Assembly: GCA_035294085.1 (NCBI GenBank)
Contig: DATGLP010000023.1
Location: forward strand, 62,001 to 126,000
Direction: 5' to 3'
DNA from: Acidimicrobiales bacterium
GTDB lineage: Bacteria; Actinomycetota; Acidimicrobiia; Acidimicrobiales; Bog-793
Length of the DNA: 64,000 bases
Shown here piece by piece: positions 1 through 10,497 of this stretch. Made by a program: the position numbers and the translations under genes. Each line of letters starts with the position of its first letter. The stretch's first letter is position 1. The notes under the pieces are model-generated. The model saw only the letters and a program-made list of their open reading frames with translations, did not search any database and was not told the DNA's origin.

Positions 1-188
1 TTCTGCCACGGCTCGTTCGCGACGACGAGCAGGACGCGGTCGAGGCGCAGGTCGTGGCGAGCGTTCACCGCGGCCACGAGGTGGCCGACGTGGATGGGGT
101 CGAAGGTGCCCCCGAAGATGCCGAGGCGGGCGATGCCCGGGTGCGCCCTCGGCTCGCGGCGTCTCTCGGAATGCGTCGCTCGCGCCAC
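1..188 (-). CDS. nadD: Nicotinate-nucleotide adenylyltransferase, N-terminal part (runs off left edge)
   Basis: Adenylyl transfer to nicotinate mononucleotide in NAD synthesis. The visible N-terminus contains [15 protein letters not shown], the nucleotidyltransferase signature with the HxGH motif. The frame has an in-frame TAG (minus strand) a few codons upstream, so the GTG at 188 is the earliest possible start; it gives about 19 residues before GGTFDP, slightly long, and no ATG lies in between. The rest of the gene is outside the window. In many actinobacteria nadD follows proA; here five genes sit between them. It is divergent from the DAHP synthase gene. Confidence 0.85.
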   Translation of the reverse strand, partial: MARATHSERRREPRAHPGIARLGIFGGTFDPIHVGHLVAAVNARHDLRLDRVLLVVANEPWQ

Positions 189-275
189 TGCGGCAGACTA
201 GGCGACCGGTCGCAGCCGGCAGCGCCCACAGGCCCGTGCCCACCGCAGCCGCGGTAGGGCGCCTAGGCTTGCTGC

Positions 276-1670
276 ATGGCGACGACGCACCCCGAGTCCC
301 ACGGGCGCGCCCGACCCGACGGCCGTCCGGCGGCGGCCTGGACGCCGCAGGCCTGGCGCGAGCGCCCGGCCGTGCAGCTGCCCGAGTGGCCCGACGCCGA
401 CGCCCTCGAGGCGGCGCGGCGCGAGCTCGCCGCGCTCCCGCCGCTCGTGTTCGCCGGCGAGGCGCGGCGCCTCAAGCGGGCGCTCGGCGCGGTCGTGAAC
501 GGCCGCGCCTTCCTCCTGCAGGCCGGGGACTGCGCCGAGTCGTTCAACGACCTGAGCGCCGACTCGATCCGCGACAAGCTGAAGGTCATCTTGCAGATGG
601 CCGTCGTCCTCACCTACGGGGCCGGCGTGCCGGTCGTCAAGCTCGGCCGCATCGCCGGTCAGTTCGCGAAGCCGCGCTCGTCACCGGTGGAGCGGGTCGG
701 CAACGTCGAGATGCCGGCGTTCCGCGGCCACATCGTGAACGACGACGCGCCCATCCCCGCGGCGCGCGTCCCCGACCCCTGGCGCATGGTCACCGCCTAC
801 CACCACGCCGCGTCGACGCTCAACCTCCTGCGCGCCTTCACGAAGGGCGGCTTCGCCGATCTCTCGCAGGTGCACGCCTGGAACCAGGAGTTCGTCGCGA
901 CGAGCGCCGAGGGCCGCCGCTACGAGGCGATCGCCGAGGAGATCGACCGGGCGCTCGCCTTCATGGCCGCGTGCGGGGTCGACCTCTCGCACGAGGCCCC
1001 GATCCAGCAGGTGGACCTCTACACGAGCCACGAGGCGCTCCTCCTCGACTACGAGGAGGCGCTGACGCGCGTCGACTCGCTCACCGGCGACTACTACGAC
1101 TGCTCGGCGCACATGCTCTGGATCGGCGAGCGCACCCGTCAGCTCGACGGCGCGCACGTCACCTTCCTCGCCGGCGTGCGGAATCCCGTCGGCGTCAAGC
1201 TCGGGCCCGCGGCCACCCCCGAGGAGGTGCTCGCCCTCTGCGAGGCGCTGAACCCCGAGCGCGAGCCGGGCCGGCTGACGCTCATCACGCGCCTCGGCGT
1301 CGACAAGGTGACCACGCTCCTGCCGCCGCTCGTGCGCGCCGTGGCGGACGCCGGGCACCCGGTCGTGTGGGCCTGCGACCCGATGCACGGCAACACCTTC
1401 ACCTCCGAGGGAGGTCGCAAGACGCGCCACTTCGACGACGTGCTCGGCGAGATCCGCGGCTTCTTCTCGGTCCATCGCGCCGAGGGGACCTGGCCGGGTG
1501 GGGTGCACGTCGAGCTCACCGGCGACGACGTCACCGAGTGCCTCGGGGGCGTGGAGGACATCCTCGAGGAGCACCTCCCGCTGCGCTACACGACCACCTG
1601 CGATCCCCGCCTCAACGCCCGCCAGTCGATCGACCTGGCGTTCCGAGTCGCCGAGCTGCTCCGGAGCTGA
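276..1670 (+). CDS. aroG: Class II 3-deoxy-D-arabino-heptulosonate 7-phosphate synthase
   Basis: First enzyme of the shikimate pathway: condenses phosphoenolpyruvate and erythrose 4-phosphate. 464 residues, the usual length for the plant/actinobacterial class II type. Residues 82-90 are QAGDCAESF, followed by KLGRIAGQFAKPRS, both hallmark class II segments; CDPMHGNTF near the C-terminus carries metal and substrate ligands. The ATG at 276 is the only sensible start, with a possible -10 box TAGGCT just upstream and no strong Shine-Dalgarno. Its TGA overlaps the ATG of the next gene by one base, so the two may be co-transcribed although their functions look unrelated. Confidence 0.93.
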   Translation: MATTHPESHGRARPDGRPAAAWTPQAWRERPAVQLPEWPDADALEAARRELAALPPLVFAGEARRLKRALGAVVNGRAFLLQAGDCAESFNDLSADSIRDKLKVILQMAVVLTYGAGVPVVKLGRIAGQFAKPRSSPVERVGNVEMPAFRGHIVNDDAPIPAARVPDPWRMVTAYHHAASTLNLLRAFTKGGFADLSQVHAWNQEFVATSAEGRRYEAIAEEIDRALAFMAACGVDLSHEAPIQQVDLYTSHEALLLDYEEALTRVDSLTGDYYDCSAHMLWIGERTRQLDGAHVTFLAGVRNPVGVKLGPAATPEEVLALCEALNPEREPGRLTLITRLGVDKVTTLLPPLVRAVADAGHPVVWACDPMHGNTFTSEGGRKTRHFDDVLGEIRGFFSVHRAEGTWPGGVHVELTGDDVTECLGGVEDILEEHLPLRYTTTCDPRLNARQSIDLAFRVAELLRS

Positions 1671-3688
1671 TGCGGCGCCCCTGCTGGCGCTCGAGGGCGC
1701 CGTCCCTCCTCGCGCCCGGGCTGCTCGCGCTCGCCTGCGCGGCGCTCGCCGCGCCGCGACCGGCCGCGGCCGCCGCGCCGACGACGTCCGAGGCGAGCGG
1801 CCCGGCGGGCTCGACGACCACGACGACGCCGCCGGCGCAATCGTCGTGCTTCCCGCCGACCCTGCCCACGACGACCACCACGACGAGCACCACCACGACG
1901 AGCACCACCACGACGAGCACGAGCACGACGAGCACCACCACGACGAGCACGAGCACGTCGACGACGAGCACCACGACGCCCTCGAGCACGACGAGCACCA
2001 CCACGACGAGCACGACGACGCCCTCGAGCACGACGAGCACCACCACGACGACCACGACGACGCCGCCGGTCCCGCCGCCGCCGCAGCTCGGCTACTACCT
2101 GCTCGAGTCGAACGGCGCGATCAGGGCATTCGGCGGCGCCGGCTACTACGGGGCGAAGCCAGGCGCCCCGCGGCGCGACGAGGTCGTCGCGGGCGCGGCG
2201 ACGCCCGACGGCGGCGGCTACTGGGTCGTCACCGCCCGCGGCAACGTCGAGAACTTCGGCGACGCGCTCTTCCTCGGGTCCCCGGTCCACCGCCGCCTCC
2301 CCCGGCCGATCGTGGCGATGGCGCCCACCCCCGACGGCGGCGGCTACTGGCTCGCCACGGCGAACGGGGGGGTGCTCAACTTCGGCGACGCGCCCTTCTG
2401 CGGCTCAGCGGTGCACGACCACCTCCGGCGGCCGGTCGTCGCCATCGCGCCGACCCCCGACGGCGGCGGCTACTGGCTCGCCACGGCGAACGGGGTCGTC
2501 CGCTGCTTCGGCGACGCCGGCTGCTTCGGCTCGCTCTCCCACCCGCGCCGGCCGGTCGTCGCCATCGCGCCGACACCCGACGGACGGGGCTACTGGCTCG
2601 CCACGGCGGACGGGGGCGTGCACAACTTCGGCGACGCCGGCTTCTTCGGCTCGGCGGTGCACGTGCGCAAGCCCCGACCGATCGTCGCGATGGCAGCCAC
2701 CCCCGACGGCGGCGGCTACCTCCTCGCCGGCTCGAGCGGCCGCGTCTACAACTTCGGGGACGCCCGCTTCGCGGGCTCGCTCGCCCACGCGCCGCCGCGC
2801 CGGCCGACGCACGTCGTCGACCTCGTCACGACGCTGGCGGTGCCCGCTGCCGAGGTCGTCGCGCTGCCCCACCACGTCTTCGGCTACGACGTGTCGAACT
2901 TCCAGTGCGCCCGGCGTGACTCGCACGCCGCGTCGACCTCGCTGCCGAGGACCTCCAAGCTCACGATCATCGAGGTCGCCGGCTGGCTCGACAACGCGGA
3001 CAACCCCTGCCTCGCCGCCGAGGCGGCCTGGGCGACGCGCGCGGCGGGGGCGGACGGCGCGCCCTACGAGCTCTACCTGTTCGTCAACGCCCCCGACCGC
3101 AGCGCCGAGGCGGCGCGGCTCGGTGCGAGCGGCCCGCACGGCACGTGCGCCAACCTGGCGAAGGCGCGCGCCGCGTGCATCGCCTACAACTACGGCTACA
3201 ACGGCGCCCGCCAGGCCTTCGTCTACGCGGCGTCCCAGAAGGTCCACTCCCTCCTGTGGTGGCTCGACGTGGAGGGCGCCCAGCTGTCGCCCGACGCGTA
3301 CTCGAACTTCGCCGCTGGCCAGTACTGGTCGGCCTCGCCGGCGCTCAACGACGAGACGATCCAGGGCGCGATCGACGGCCTGCGCGCGGATGGCGTGCGC
3401 GTCGGGATCTACTCGACGAGCGTGCAGTACGCGCAGATCGCCGGCGACTTCGTGCCGGCCGGCGCCCGCGTCCCGCTGTGGGTCGCGGGCGTCGTGTGGA
3501 CCCGACCGCCGTTCACCGAGGCCGGTCTCGCGCCGACCTCCGCCCTCGCACCCTGGTGCGCGGGGACCGCCCGCTACCTCGGGACCAGGCGCTCCGACCT
3601 GTTCGCCGGCGGCGTGCCCTGGATCCTGCAGGAGACGCCGGGGACGCTCCCCTCCCCCTACGGACTCGACCCGGACTACACCTGCTGA
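1670..3688 (+). CDS. Secreted protein: Thr/Ser linker, six propeller-like repeats, lysozyme-like C-terminal domain
   Basis: 672 residues. An N-terminal signal peptide (Arg-rich start, hydrophobic core, AAAAA near residue 37) is followed by a low-complexity Thr/Ser tract (about 51-134), six repeats of the type TPDGGGYWLATANGGV plus FGDAxFxGS (about 141-374), and a C-terminal domain (about 401-672). That domain starts FGYDVSNFQC and has WWLDVEGA and GIYSTSVQYAQI, resembling the TIM-barrel of GH25 lysozymes and DUF1906-type hydrolases; D and E of the LDVE segment could be catalytic. The longer frame running back to 236 is an artefact of the high GC content; the ATG at 1670 gives the signal peptide. 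Function is inferred: cell-wall binding or degradation outside the cell. Confidence 0.75.
   Translation: MRRPCWRSRAPSLLAPGLLALACAALAAPRPAAAAAPTTSEASGPAGSTTTTTPPAQSSCFPPTLPTTTTTTSTTTTSTTTTSTSTTSTTTTSTSTSTTSTTTPSSTTSTTTTSTTTPSSTTSTTTTTTTTPPVPPPPQLGYYLLESNGAIRAFGGAGYYGAKPGAPRRDEVVAGAATPDGGGYWVVTARGNVENFGDALFLGSPVHRRLPRPIVAMAPTPDGGGYWLATANGGVLNFGDAPFCGSAVHDHLRRPVVAIAPTPDGGGYWLATANGVVRCFGDAGCFGSLSHPRRPVVAIAPTPDGRGYWLATADGGVHNFGDAGFFGSAVHVRKPRPIVAMAATPDGGGYLLAGSSGRVYNFGDARFAGSLAHAPPRRPTHVVDLVTTLAVPAAEVVALPHHVFGYDVSNFQCARRDSHAASTSLPRTSKLTIIEVAGWLDNADNPCLAAEAAWATRAAGADGAPYELYLFVNAPDRSAEAARLGASGPHGTCANLAKARAACIAYNYGYNGARQAFVYAASQKVHSLLWWLDVEGAQLSPDAYSNFAAGQYWSASPALNDETIQGAIDGLRADGVRVGIYSTSVQYAQIAGDFVPAGARVPLWVAGVVWTRPPFTEAGLAPTSALAPWCAGTARYLGTRRSDLFAGGVPWILQETPGTLPSPYGLDPDYTC
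1867..2066 (+). repeat. Low-complexity Thr/Ser-coding tandem repeats
   Basis: Units of acgacgagcacc and close variants repeat many times inside the secreted protein gene and encode the Thr/Ser linker. Two longer subunits ending in a PSSTT segment are also repeated. Length changes by slippage are likely between strains. Confidence 0.9.
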
Positions 3689-4413
3689 GCCGGGGCGGCC
3701 GGCGCCGCCTCGAGCTGCACCCACTCCGGCGTCGAGGCACGCAGACCCTCCCCCTCGAGCAGGTGGGCCGCGTCGGCGTAGCGCACGAGGCGCCACCGCC
3801 CCCCGGTGTGGTGCCACTCGGTGATCGAGGTGTGCTCGGGGTGCAGGCGCACCGCGGCGCCGTGGTCGGGGAGCGAGAGGAAACGGATGAGCGAGGCGTC
3901 GATCACGCCGCCGTGCGCGGCGACGACGACGAGCTCGCCGGGGTGGGCCGCAGCGATCCGCCGCAGGGCATCGGCGGCGCGGTCGAGGAAGCCGGCCCAG
4001 CTCTCGCCCCCGGGCGACAGCGGGAGCTCCGGGTCGTCGCCCGGCAGCGACCGCCGCCGGTAGCGGGCCTCGAACTGCGCCCAGGTGAGGCCGTCGGCCT
4101 CGCCGGGATGGCGCTCGCACAGCGAGCAGGTGCGCACCGGCGTGCCGAGGCCGAGGGCGTCCGACAGGATCTCGGCGGTCATGACCGCACGCGGCAGCAC
4201 GCTCGTGTAGAGCGCGCTCGCCGTCGCGAACTCGCCCGTGCGCCGCAGCCGCCGGGCGAGCGCCTCGGCCTGGCGCACGCCGCGTTCGGTCAGCCCGCGG
4301 CAGCCCCGGTGGCCGCCGACGACCTCCTCCACGTTGCAGTGCGCCTCGCCGTGGCGCACGATCGCGAGGCGCGTGCCGGCCGCCACCTCGCCAGCTCCGG
4401 CGAACGCTCCCAC
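3676..4413 (-). CDS. Histidine phosphatase family protein
   Basis: 245 residues of the phosphoglycerate mutase/histidine phosphatase superfamily. RHGEAHCN at residues 20-27 supplies the phosphorylated His; the E in the RPGEADG-like segment and the late VVAAHGGVI provide the acid and second His. Substrate cannot be told from sequence; MSMEG-type broad phosphatases and cobalamin or alpha-ribazole phosphatases look similar. Start is GTG at 4413. It overlaps the 3' end of the convergent secreted-protein gene by 13 bases. Confidence 0.8.
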   Translation of the reverse strand: MGAFAGAGEVAAGTRLAIVRHGEAHCNVEEVVGGHRGCRGLTERGVRQAEALARRLRRTGEFATASALYTSVLPRAVMTAEILSDALGLGTPVRTCSLCERHPGEADGLTWAQFEARYRRRSLPGDDPELPLSPGGESWAGFLDRAADALRRIAAAHPGELVVVAAHGGVIDASLIRFLSLPDHGAAVRLHPEHTSITEWHHTGGRWRLVRYADAAHLLEGEGLRASTPEWVQLEAAPAAPAQQV

Positions 4414-4456
4414 GCACCGACGATACCGGTCCGGCGCGTCGGCGCACTCCCGAGCC

Positions 4457-5830
4457 CTACGTGAGCGCGGCGACGGCGGCCTGCAGCTGGCGCAGGTTGC
4501 GGCACTCGAAGAGCGCGTCGCAGTGCTGGGCGTAGCGCGCGATGACCGAGTCGCCGCTGCCCCAGTAGGCGCGGGGCTCGGGGTTGAGCCAGACGACCCG
4601 GCGCGCCCGCCGCCGGATGTCGGCGAGCAGGTCGTCGCGGGGCGGGTGGTAGTTGCTGCGGGCGTCGCCCGCGACGATGACCGTCGTCCGCCCGCTCAGC
4701 GCGCCGCGCGCGTAGCGCTCGTGGAAGACGGCGAGCGCGCGCCCGTAGTCGGAGTGGCCCTCGGGACCGCACGCGTCCGCCTCGAGCGCGAGCGTGGCGA
4801 GGGCCTCGCCGATCGAGCCGGCCCGCCGGAAGACGCGCGTCACCTCGTCGAGCCCGTCGACGAAGACGAAGGTGCGCACGCCCGAGAACTGCGACGCGAG
4901 GGCGTAGAGGAGCTGGAGCGTGAAGCGGGCAAAGGCGGCGACCGACCCGGACACGTCGGCCAGGACGACGATCTCGGGCCGCGCGACGCGCGGCGGCCGG
5001 TGGCGCACGTCGACGGGCACGCCGCCGGTGGAGAGCGAGCGGCGGATCGTGGCCCGGTAGTCGAGTGGCCCGAGGCGAGCGTGGCGTCGGCGCCGCGCCA
5101 GGCGGGCCGCGAGCGCCCGCGCCAGGGGCGCGACCGCCCGGCGCATGGCAGCGAGCTCCTGCGCGCTCGCGTGCGCGAAGTCGACGTCCGCGAGCAGGGG
5201 ACGGCGCAGCTCCCGGGCGAGCGCGGCGCCGCCGCGCTCGGCGACGAGCGCGCGCCGGACCTCGTCCTCGACGAGGCGGCGCAGCGTCGCGGCGCGGCGC
5301 CGGAGCTCCTCGACCCGCAGGCGCGCCCCGAGCGACCCGAGGTCCGCCTCGAGGCGGGCGAGGGCGTCGTCGAGCCTCCCGGCCGCTCGCAGGAAGGCGA
5401 GCGCCCCGTCGAGGTCGAGGACGCGAAGCGCCCGGTCGACGTAGTAGGAGGGACCGACGGGCCGTCCCGGCTCGAGGCCCGCGAGCGCCACGGCGAGGCG
5501 CGCCAGGGCGGCGAGCTCGGCCGCCTCCCCGCTCGCGAGGGCGCGTCGGACCGCCGGCGCGAGGTCCTCCGCCCCCCCGCCGGGCGCGGCGCACGCCAGG
5601 CGTCGACCGGCGTCGGGCGCGGGAGAGAAGTAGGCGTCGAAGGCGCGCTCGAAGGCGGCCAGGTGCTCGGCCGACTTGACGAGGGTGGCTGCGAGCGCGC
5701 CGCGCAGCTCGGCGCGACGCGCGAGCCGGACGTGGCGCAGGCTCGCCGCCGCGTCGATCGCCTCGGTCAGCGACACCGGCACGCCGAGGGCACGCAGCTC
5801 CTCGACGAAGCCGAGGAGGACCTCGAGCAC
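4457..5830 (-). CDS. VWA domain-containing protein, CoxE/YehP type
   Basis: 457 residues. The C-terminal half is a von Willebrand A domain with an intact MIDAS motif DVSGS at 292-296 and a later T/D segment. The N-terminal half is helical and charged. Such proteins pair with MoxR AAA+ ATPases to assemble or activate metal-containing or membrane complexes. The GTG at 5830 overlaps the TAG of the upstream moxR gene by one base, fixing the start and implying translational coupling. The client complex is not encoded nearby. Confidence 0.8.
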   Translation of the reverse strand: MLEVLLGFVEELRALGVPVSLTEAIDAAASLRHVRLARRAELRGALAATLVKSAEHLAAFERAFDAYFSPAPDAGRRLACAAPGGGAEDLAPAVRRALASGEAAELAALARLAVALAGLEPGRPVGPSYYVDRALRVLDLDGALAFLRAAGRLDDALARLEADLGSLGARLRVEELRRRAATLRRLVEDEVRRALVAERGGAALARELRRPLLADVDFAHASAQELAAMRRAVAPLARALAARLARRRRHARLGPLDYRATIRRSLSTGGVPVDVRHRPPRVARPEIVVLADVSGSVAAFARFTLQLLYALASQFSGVRTFVFVDGLDEVTRVFRRAGSIGEALATLALEADACGPEGHSDYGRALAVFHERYARGALSGRTTVIVAGDARSNYHPPRDDLLADIRRRARRVVWLNPEPRAYWGSGDSVIARYAQHCDALFECRNLRQLQAAVAALT

Positions 5831-6741
5831 TACCAGCCCGTGGAGGCGAGCTCCTTCTCTGCCGCCTCGATGTCGGACTCGTACTTGAGGAGCAGGTTGA
5901 GCGTCGCCCGCGTCGTCGGCGCGTCGGCGTGGTCGGCCCCGAGCAGGACGAGGGCGCGCGCCCAGTCGAGCGTCTCGGAGATGGACGGGTGCTTGCGCAG
6001 ATCGAGGGCGCGCAGGGACGCCACGAGGCGGGCCACCTCGTCGGCGAGGTGCTCGGCGATGCCGGGCACCTTGGCGAGCACGATCGCCCGCTCGCGGGCG
6101 ACCGACGGGTAGTCGAGGTGCAGGTACAGGCAGCGGCGCTTCAAGGCCTCCGACAGCTCGCGCGTGTCGTTCGAGGTGAGGAAGACGAGGGGGACCTGCC
6201 GGGCGCGCACGGTCCCGAGCTCGGGGATCGAGACCTGCAGCTCGGACAGCGCCTCGAGCAGGAGCGCCTCCGTCTCGACCTCGACCCGGTCGACCTCGTC
6301 GACGAGGAGGACCACCGGCTCGCTCGAGCGGATCGCCTCGAGCACCGGGCGCGCCAGGAGGAACTCCTCGGCGAAGATGTCCTCCTCGAGCTCGCTCCAG
6401 TCCGAGGGCCCGGTGCCCCCGGCCTGCGTGGCCACCTGGATCCGCAGCAGCTGCTTGCGGTAGTTCCACTCGTAGAGGACCTTCGCCTCGTCGAGGCCCT
6501 CGTAGCACTGCAGCCGCACGAGGCGCACGCCGAGGGCGCTGGCGGCCGCCTTGGCGAGCTCGGTCTTGCCGGTCCCAGCCGGTCCCTCGACGAGCACGGG
6601 CTTGCCGAGGCGGCCGGCGAGGTAGACGACCATCGCCGTCGACGGCTCGGCGAGGTAGCCGACGCGAGCGAGGGCCTCGGTGGCCGCCTCGACCGAGCGA
6701 AAGCCGGGCGCCGGCGCGAGCCGCTCGGCGCCGCCCGTCAC
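5830..6741 (-). CDS. MoxR-family AAA+ ATPase
   Basis: 303 residues. Walker A GPAGTGKT at 53-60, Walker B VVLLVDEVD at about 143-150, and a sensor-1 region FLTSNDTRELSEALKRRC give a complete AAA+ module of the MoxR class. Works as a chaperone with the VWA protein encoded immediately downstream. The GTG at 6741 overlaps the TGA of proA (GTGA), so proB-proA-moxR-VWA are read without gaps. Confidence 0.87.
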   Translation of the reverse strand: MTGGAERLAPAPGFRSVEAATEALARVGYLAEPSTAMVVYLAGRLGKPVLVEGPAGTGKTELAKAAASALGVRLVRLQCYEGLDEAKVLYEWNYRKQLLRIQVATQAGGTGPSDWSELEEDIFAEEFLLARPVLEAIRSSEPVVLLVDEVDRVEVETEALLLEALSELQVSIPELGTVRARQVPLVFLTSNDTRELSEALKRRCLYLHLDYPSVARERAIVLAKVPGIAEHLADEVARLVASLRALDLRKHPSISETLDWARALVLLGADHADAPTTRATLNLLLKYESDIEAAEKELASTGW

Positions 6742-7985
6742 GCGCGCACCTGGCCGTCGCCCTCGATCACGTACTTCACCGACGTCAGCTCGCGCAGCCC
6801 CATCGGTCCCCGGGCGTGGAGCTTCTGGGTCGAGATCCCGATCTCCGCGCCGAGCCCGAGCTCGCCGCCGTCGACGAAGCGGGTCGAGGCGTTGACGAGG
6901 ACCGCCGCGGCGTCGACCTCGGCCACGAAGCGCGCCGCCGCGCCGTAGTCGCTCGTCACGATCGCCTCGGAGTGGCCGCTCGAGTAGCGCGCGATGTGGG
7001 CGATCGCCTCGTCGAGGTCGTCCACGACGCCGACGGCGAGCTTGAGGCCGAGGAACTCCGTGGCGAAGTCCTCCTCGCTGGCGGCCCCGATGGCCGGCAG
7101 GACGGCGCGGGCCGCCTGGTTGCCGACGAGCTCGACCCCCCGCAGCGACCGGGCGACGCGCGGGAGGAACTGCGGCGCGACGGCGCGGTGGACGAGGAGG
7201 GTCTCCATCGCGTTGCACACGCTCGGCCGCTGCAGCTTGGCGTTGACGACGATGCGCTCGGCCATCGCGAGGTCCGCGCTGGCGTCGACGTAGACGTGGC
7301 AGTTCCCGTCGCCGTCGATGACGTAGGGGACGGTCGCGCGCTCGGTGACGAGCCCGACGAGCGAGGGGCCGCCCCGAGGCACGAGACAGTCGATGACGCC
7401 ACGCAGGCGCACGAACTCCTCGACCGTCTCGTGCCGGACGTCCTCGACGAGGACGACGGCGTCCGGCGGCAGGCCGGCCTTCTCGATCCCGGCCCGCAGT
7501 GCGGCCGTGATCGCCTGGTTCGACTCGAGCGCCCCGGCGGAGCCGCGCAGGAAGGCCGCGTTGCCCGCCTTGAGGCACAGCCCGGCCGCGTCGGACGTCA
7601 CGTTCGGTCGGTTCTCGTAGACGACGCCGACGACGCCGAGGGGGACGCGCACTCGTCGCACCCGAAGGCCGTTCGGCCGCACCCACCCGTCGACGACCTC
7701 GCCGACCGGGTCGGCGAGGCGCACGAGGGCCCGCAGCCCCGCTGCCATCGAGGCCAGGCGGTCCTCGGTGAGTCGCAGGCGATCGACGACGGTCGGGCCG
7801 GCGCCCTCGGCGGTCGCCCTGGCGACGTCGCGGGCGTTCGCCGCGAGGATCTCGGTGCCTCGAGCCTCGAGCGCCTCTGCGGCGAGCCCGAGCGCCTCGT
7901 CCTTGGCGGCGCTCGAGGCCGTGGCGAGGACGCGCGCCGCGGCCTTCGCCCGCTCGCCGAGCTTCAGCAGCGGAGTCGTGGCCAT
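6738..7985 (-). CDS. proA: Gamma-glutamyl phosphate reductase
   Basis: 415 residues. Converts gamma-glutamyl phosphate to glutamate semialdehyde in proline synthesis, NADPH dependent. Aldehyde-dehydrogenase fold with catalytic Cys257 in RPSVCNAMETL; GVIDCLVPRGG and VYENRPNVT are ProA signatures. The ATG at 7985 gives MATTPLLKLGERAK, the expected N-terminus. It lies just after proB, with the ends eight bases apart. Confidence 0.95.
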   Translation of the reverse strand: MATTPLLKLGERAKAAARVLATASSAAKDEALGLAAEALEARGTEILAANARDVARATAEGAGPTVVDRLRLTEDRLASMAAGLRALVRLADPVGEVVDGWVRPNGLRVRRVRVPLGVVGVVYENRPNVTSDAAGLCLKAGNAAFLRGSAGALESNQAITAALRAGIEKAGLPPDAVVLVEDVRHETVEEFVRLRGVIDCLVPRGGPSLVGLVTERATVPYVIDGDGNCHVYVDASADLAMAERIVVNAKLQRPSVCNAMETLLVHRAVAPQFLPRVARSLRGVELVGNQAARAVLPAIGAASEEDFATEFLGLKLAVGVVDDLDEAIAHIARYSSGHSEAIVTSDYGAAARFVAEVDAAAVLVNASTRFVDGGELGLGAEIGISTQKLHARGPMGLRELTSVKYVIEGDGQVRA

Positions 7986-7993
7986 GCCCCAGG

Positions 7994-9130
7994 CTAGCCG
8001 ACGCCGAGGTGGCGGCCCGGCGGGGCGGCGCCGTCCTGGTCGACGAGGACGACGAGGTCGTCGCGGTGCACGAGCTCGCCCGCCAGCTCGTCGGCGAGCT
8101 CGGCGGTGCGGCGCCCGAGCCACTCCGCGGCGCGCTCGGCGGGCAGGCGTGCGATCCCCTTGGCGAACACCTCGCCGTCGGGACCGACGATCTCCACCGC
8201 GTCCTCGGCGTCGAAGCGGCCCTCCACGGCGGTAGCGCCCGCCGGCAGGAGCGAGGCCTCGCGCTCGACGAGGGCGCGGCGCGCGCCTGCGTCGACGACG
8301 ACGCGCCCGGCGGGCGGCCGGGCGAAGGCGATCCAGAGCTTGCGCGCCGGCAGCCGCCGCCTCGCGGGCAGGACGACCGTCCCGACGCCGGGCGCCGACG
8401 CGATGGCGTCCTCGAGGACGCGCGCGCGACCCGCCGCGGCGATGACGGTGCGCACGCCCGACCACGAGGCGATGCGCGCCGCGGCGAGCTTCGAGGCCAT
8501 CCCGCCGCGGGCCCCCGGGCTCCCCGGCCCGCCCGCCGCAGCGAGGAGCTCCTCGTCGAAGGCGGTCACCTCCTCGACGAGCGAGGCGTCGGCGACGAGG
8601 CGCGGGTCGGCGTCGAAGAGGCCGGCGGTGTCGGTGAGCAGGACGAGGAGCTCGGCAGCGACGAGGTTGGCGAGGAGGGCCGCGAGCCGGTCGTTGTCGC
8701 CGAAGCGGATCTCGTCGTCCGCGACGACGTCGTTCTCGTTGACGACCGGCACGACGCCGAGCTCGAGGAGGCGCCGGATCGTGGCCCTCGCCTTCAGGTA
8801 CTGGCTGCGCTCCCCGAAGTCGTGGGGGGCGAGCAGCACCTGCCCGCAGGCCAGGCCGTGCGCCGCGAGCGCGTCGTCGTAGACGCGCATCAGCCGGTGC
8901 TGGCCGACCGCCGAGAGGGCCTGCAGCGTGAGCGCGTCCTGCGGCCGGCCGCCCGGCGGCTGCAGGGTGGCGACGCCGGCGCTCACGGCGCCGGAGGTGA
9001 CGACCACGACCTCGTGGCCCGCGGCGCGCGCCGCGGCCACCTGCGCGCAGAGCCTGCCCACCGCCTCGGCGTCGACGGCGCCGCTGGCAGACGTGACCGA
9101 CGACGTCCCGATCTTGGCGACGACGATCAT
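7994..9130 (-). CDS. proB: Glutamate 5-kinase
   Basis: 378 residues, the full-length form with an amino-acid kinase domain (MIVVAKIGTSSVT at the N-terminus, VVNENDVVADDEIRFGDND in the middle, GGMASKLAAARIA for ATP/phosphate) followed by a C-terminal PUA domain from about residue 275. Phosphorylates glutamate as the first, proline-inhibited step of proline synthesis. Placed between obgE and proA, the usual actinobacterial order. Confidence 0.95.
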   Translation of the reverse strand: MIVVAKIGTSSVTSASGAVDAEAVGRLCAQVAAARAAGHEVVVVTSGAVSAGVATLQPPGGRPQDALTLQALSAVGQHRLMRVYDDALAAHGLACGQVLLAPHDFGERSQYLKARATIRRLLELGVVPVVNENDVVADDEIRFGDNDRLAALLANLVAAELLVLLTDTAGLFDADPRLVADASLVEEVTAFDEELLAAAGGPGSPGARGGMASKLAAARIASWSGVRTVIAAAGRARVLEDAIASAPGVGTVVLPARRRLPARKLWIAFARPPAGRVVVDAGARRALVEREASLLPAGATAVEGRFDAEDAVEIVGPDGEVFAKGIARLPAERAAEWLGRRTAELADELAGELVHRDDLVVLVDQDGAAPPGRHLGVG

Positions 9131-9161
9131 CGCCCAGCTGCCGAGCCCGCCGAGCGACGCC

Positions 9162-10436
<1,275 letters not shown>

Positions 10437-10497
10437 GCCGCCCTCGGCACGGCGGGCCGGGGGCGCCGGCGCGCGAGGCGCCCGGCGGCGCGCGGCC

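Noticed and set aside
236-1669. Upstream extension of the secreted-protein frame across the DAHP synthase gene
   Set aside because: The translation is Arg/Pro-rich shadow sequence; the DAHP synthase frame is clearly the coding one and the signal peptide starts at 1670.
1867-2066. Regular short repeats that could suggest a CRISPR array
   Set aside because: Repeats are contiguous, in frame and encode Thr/Ser; there are no unique spacers.
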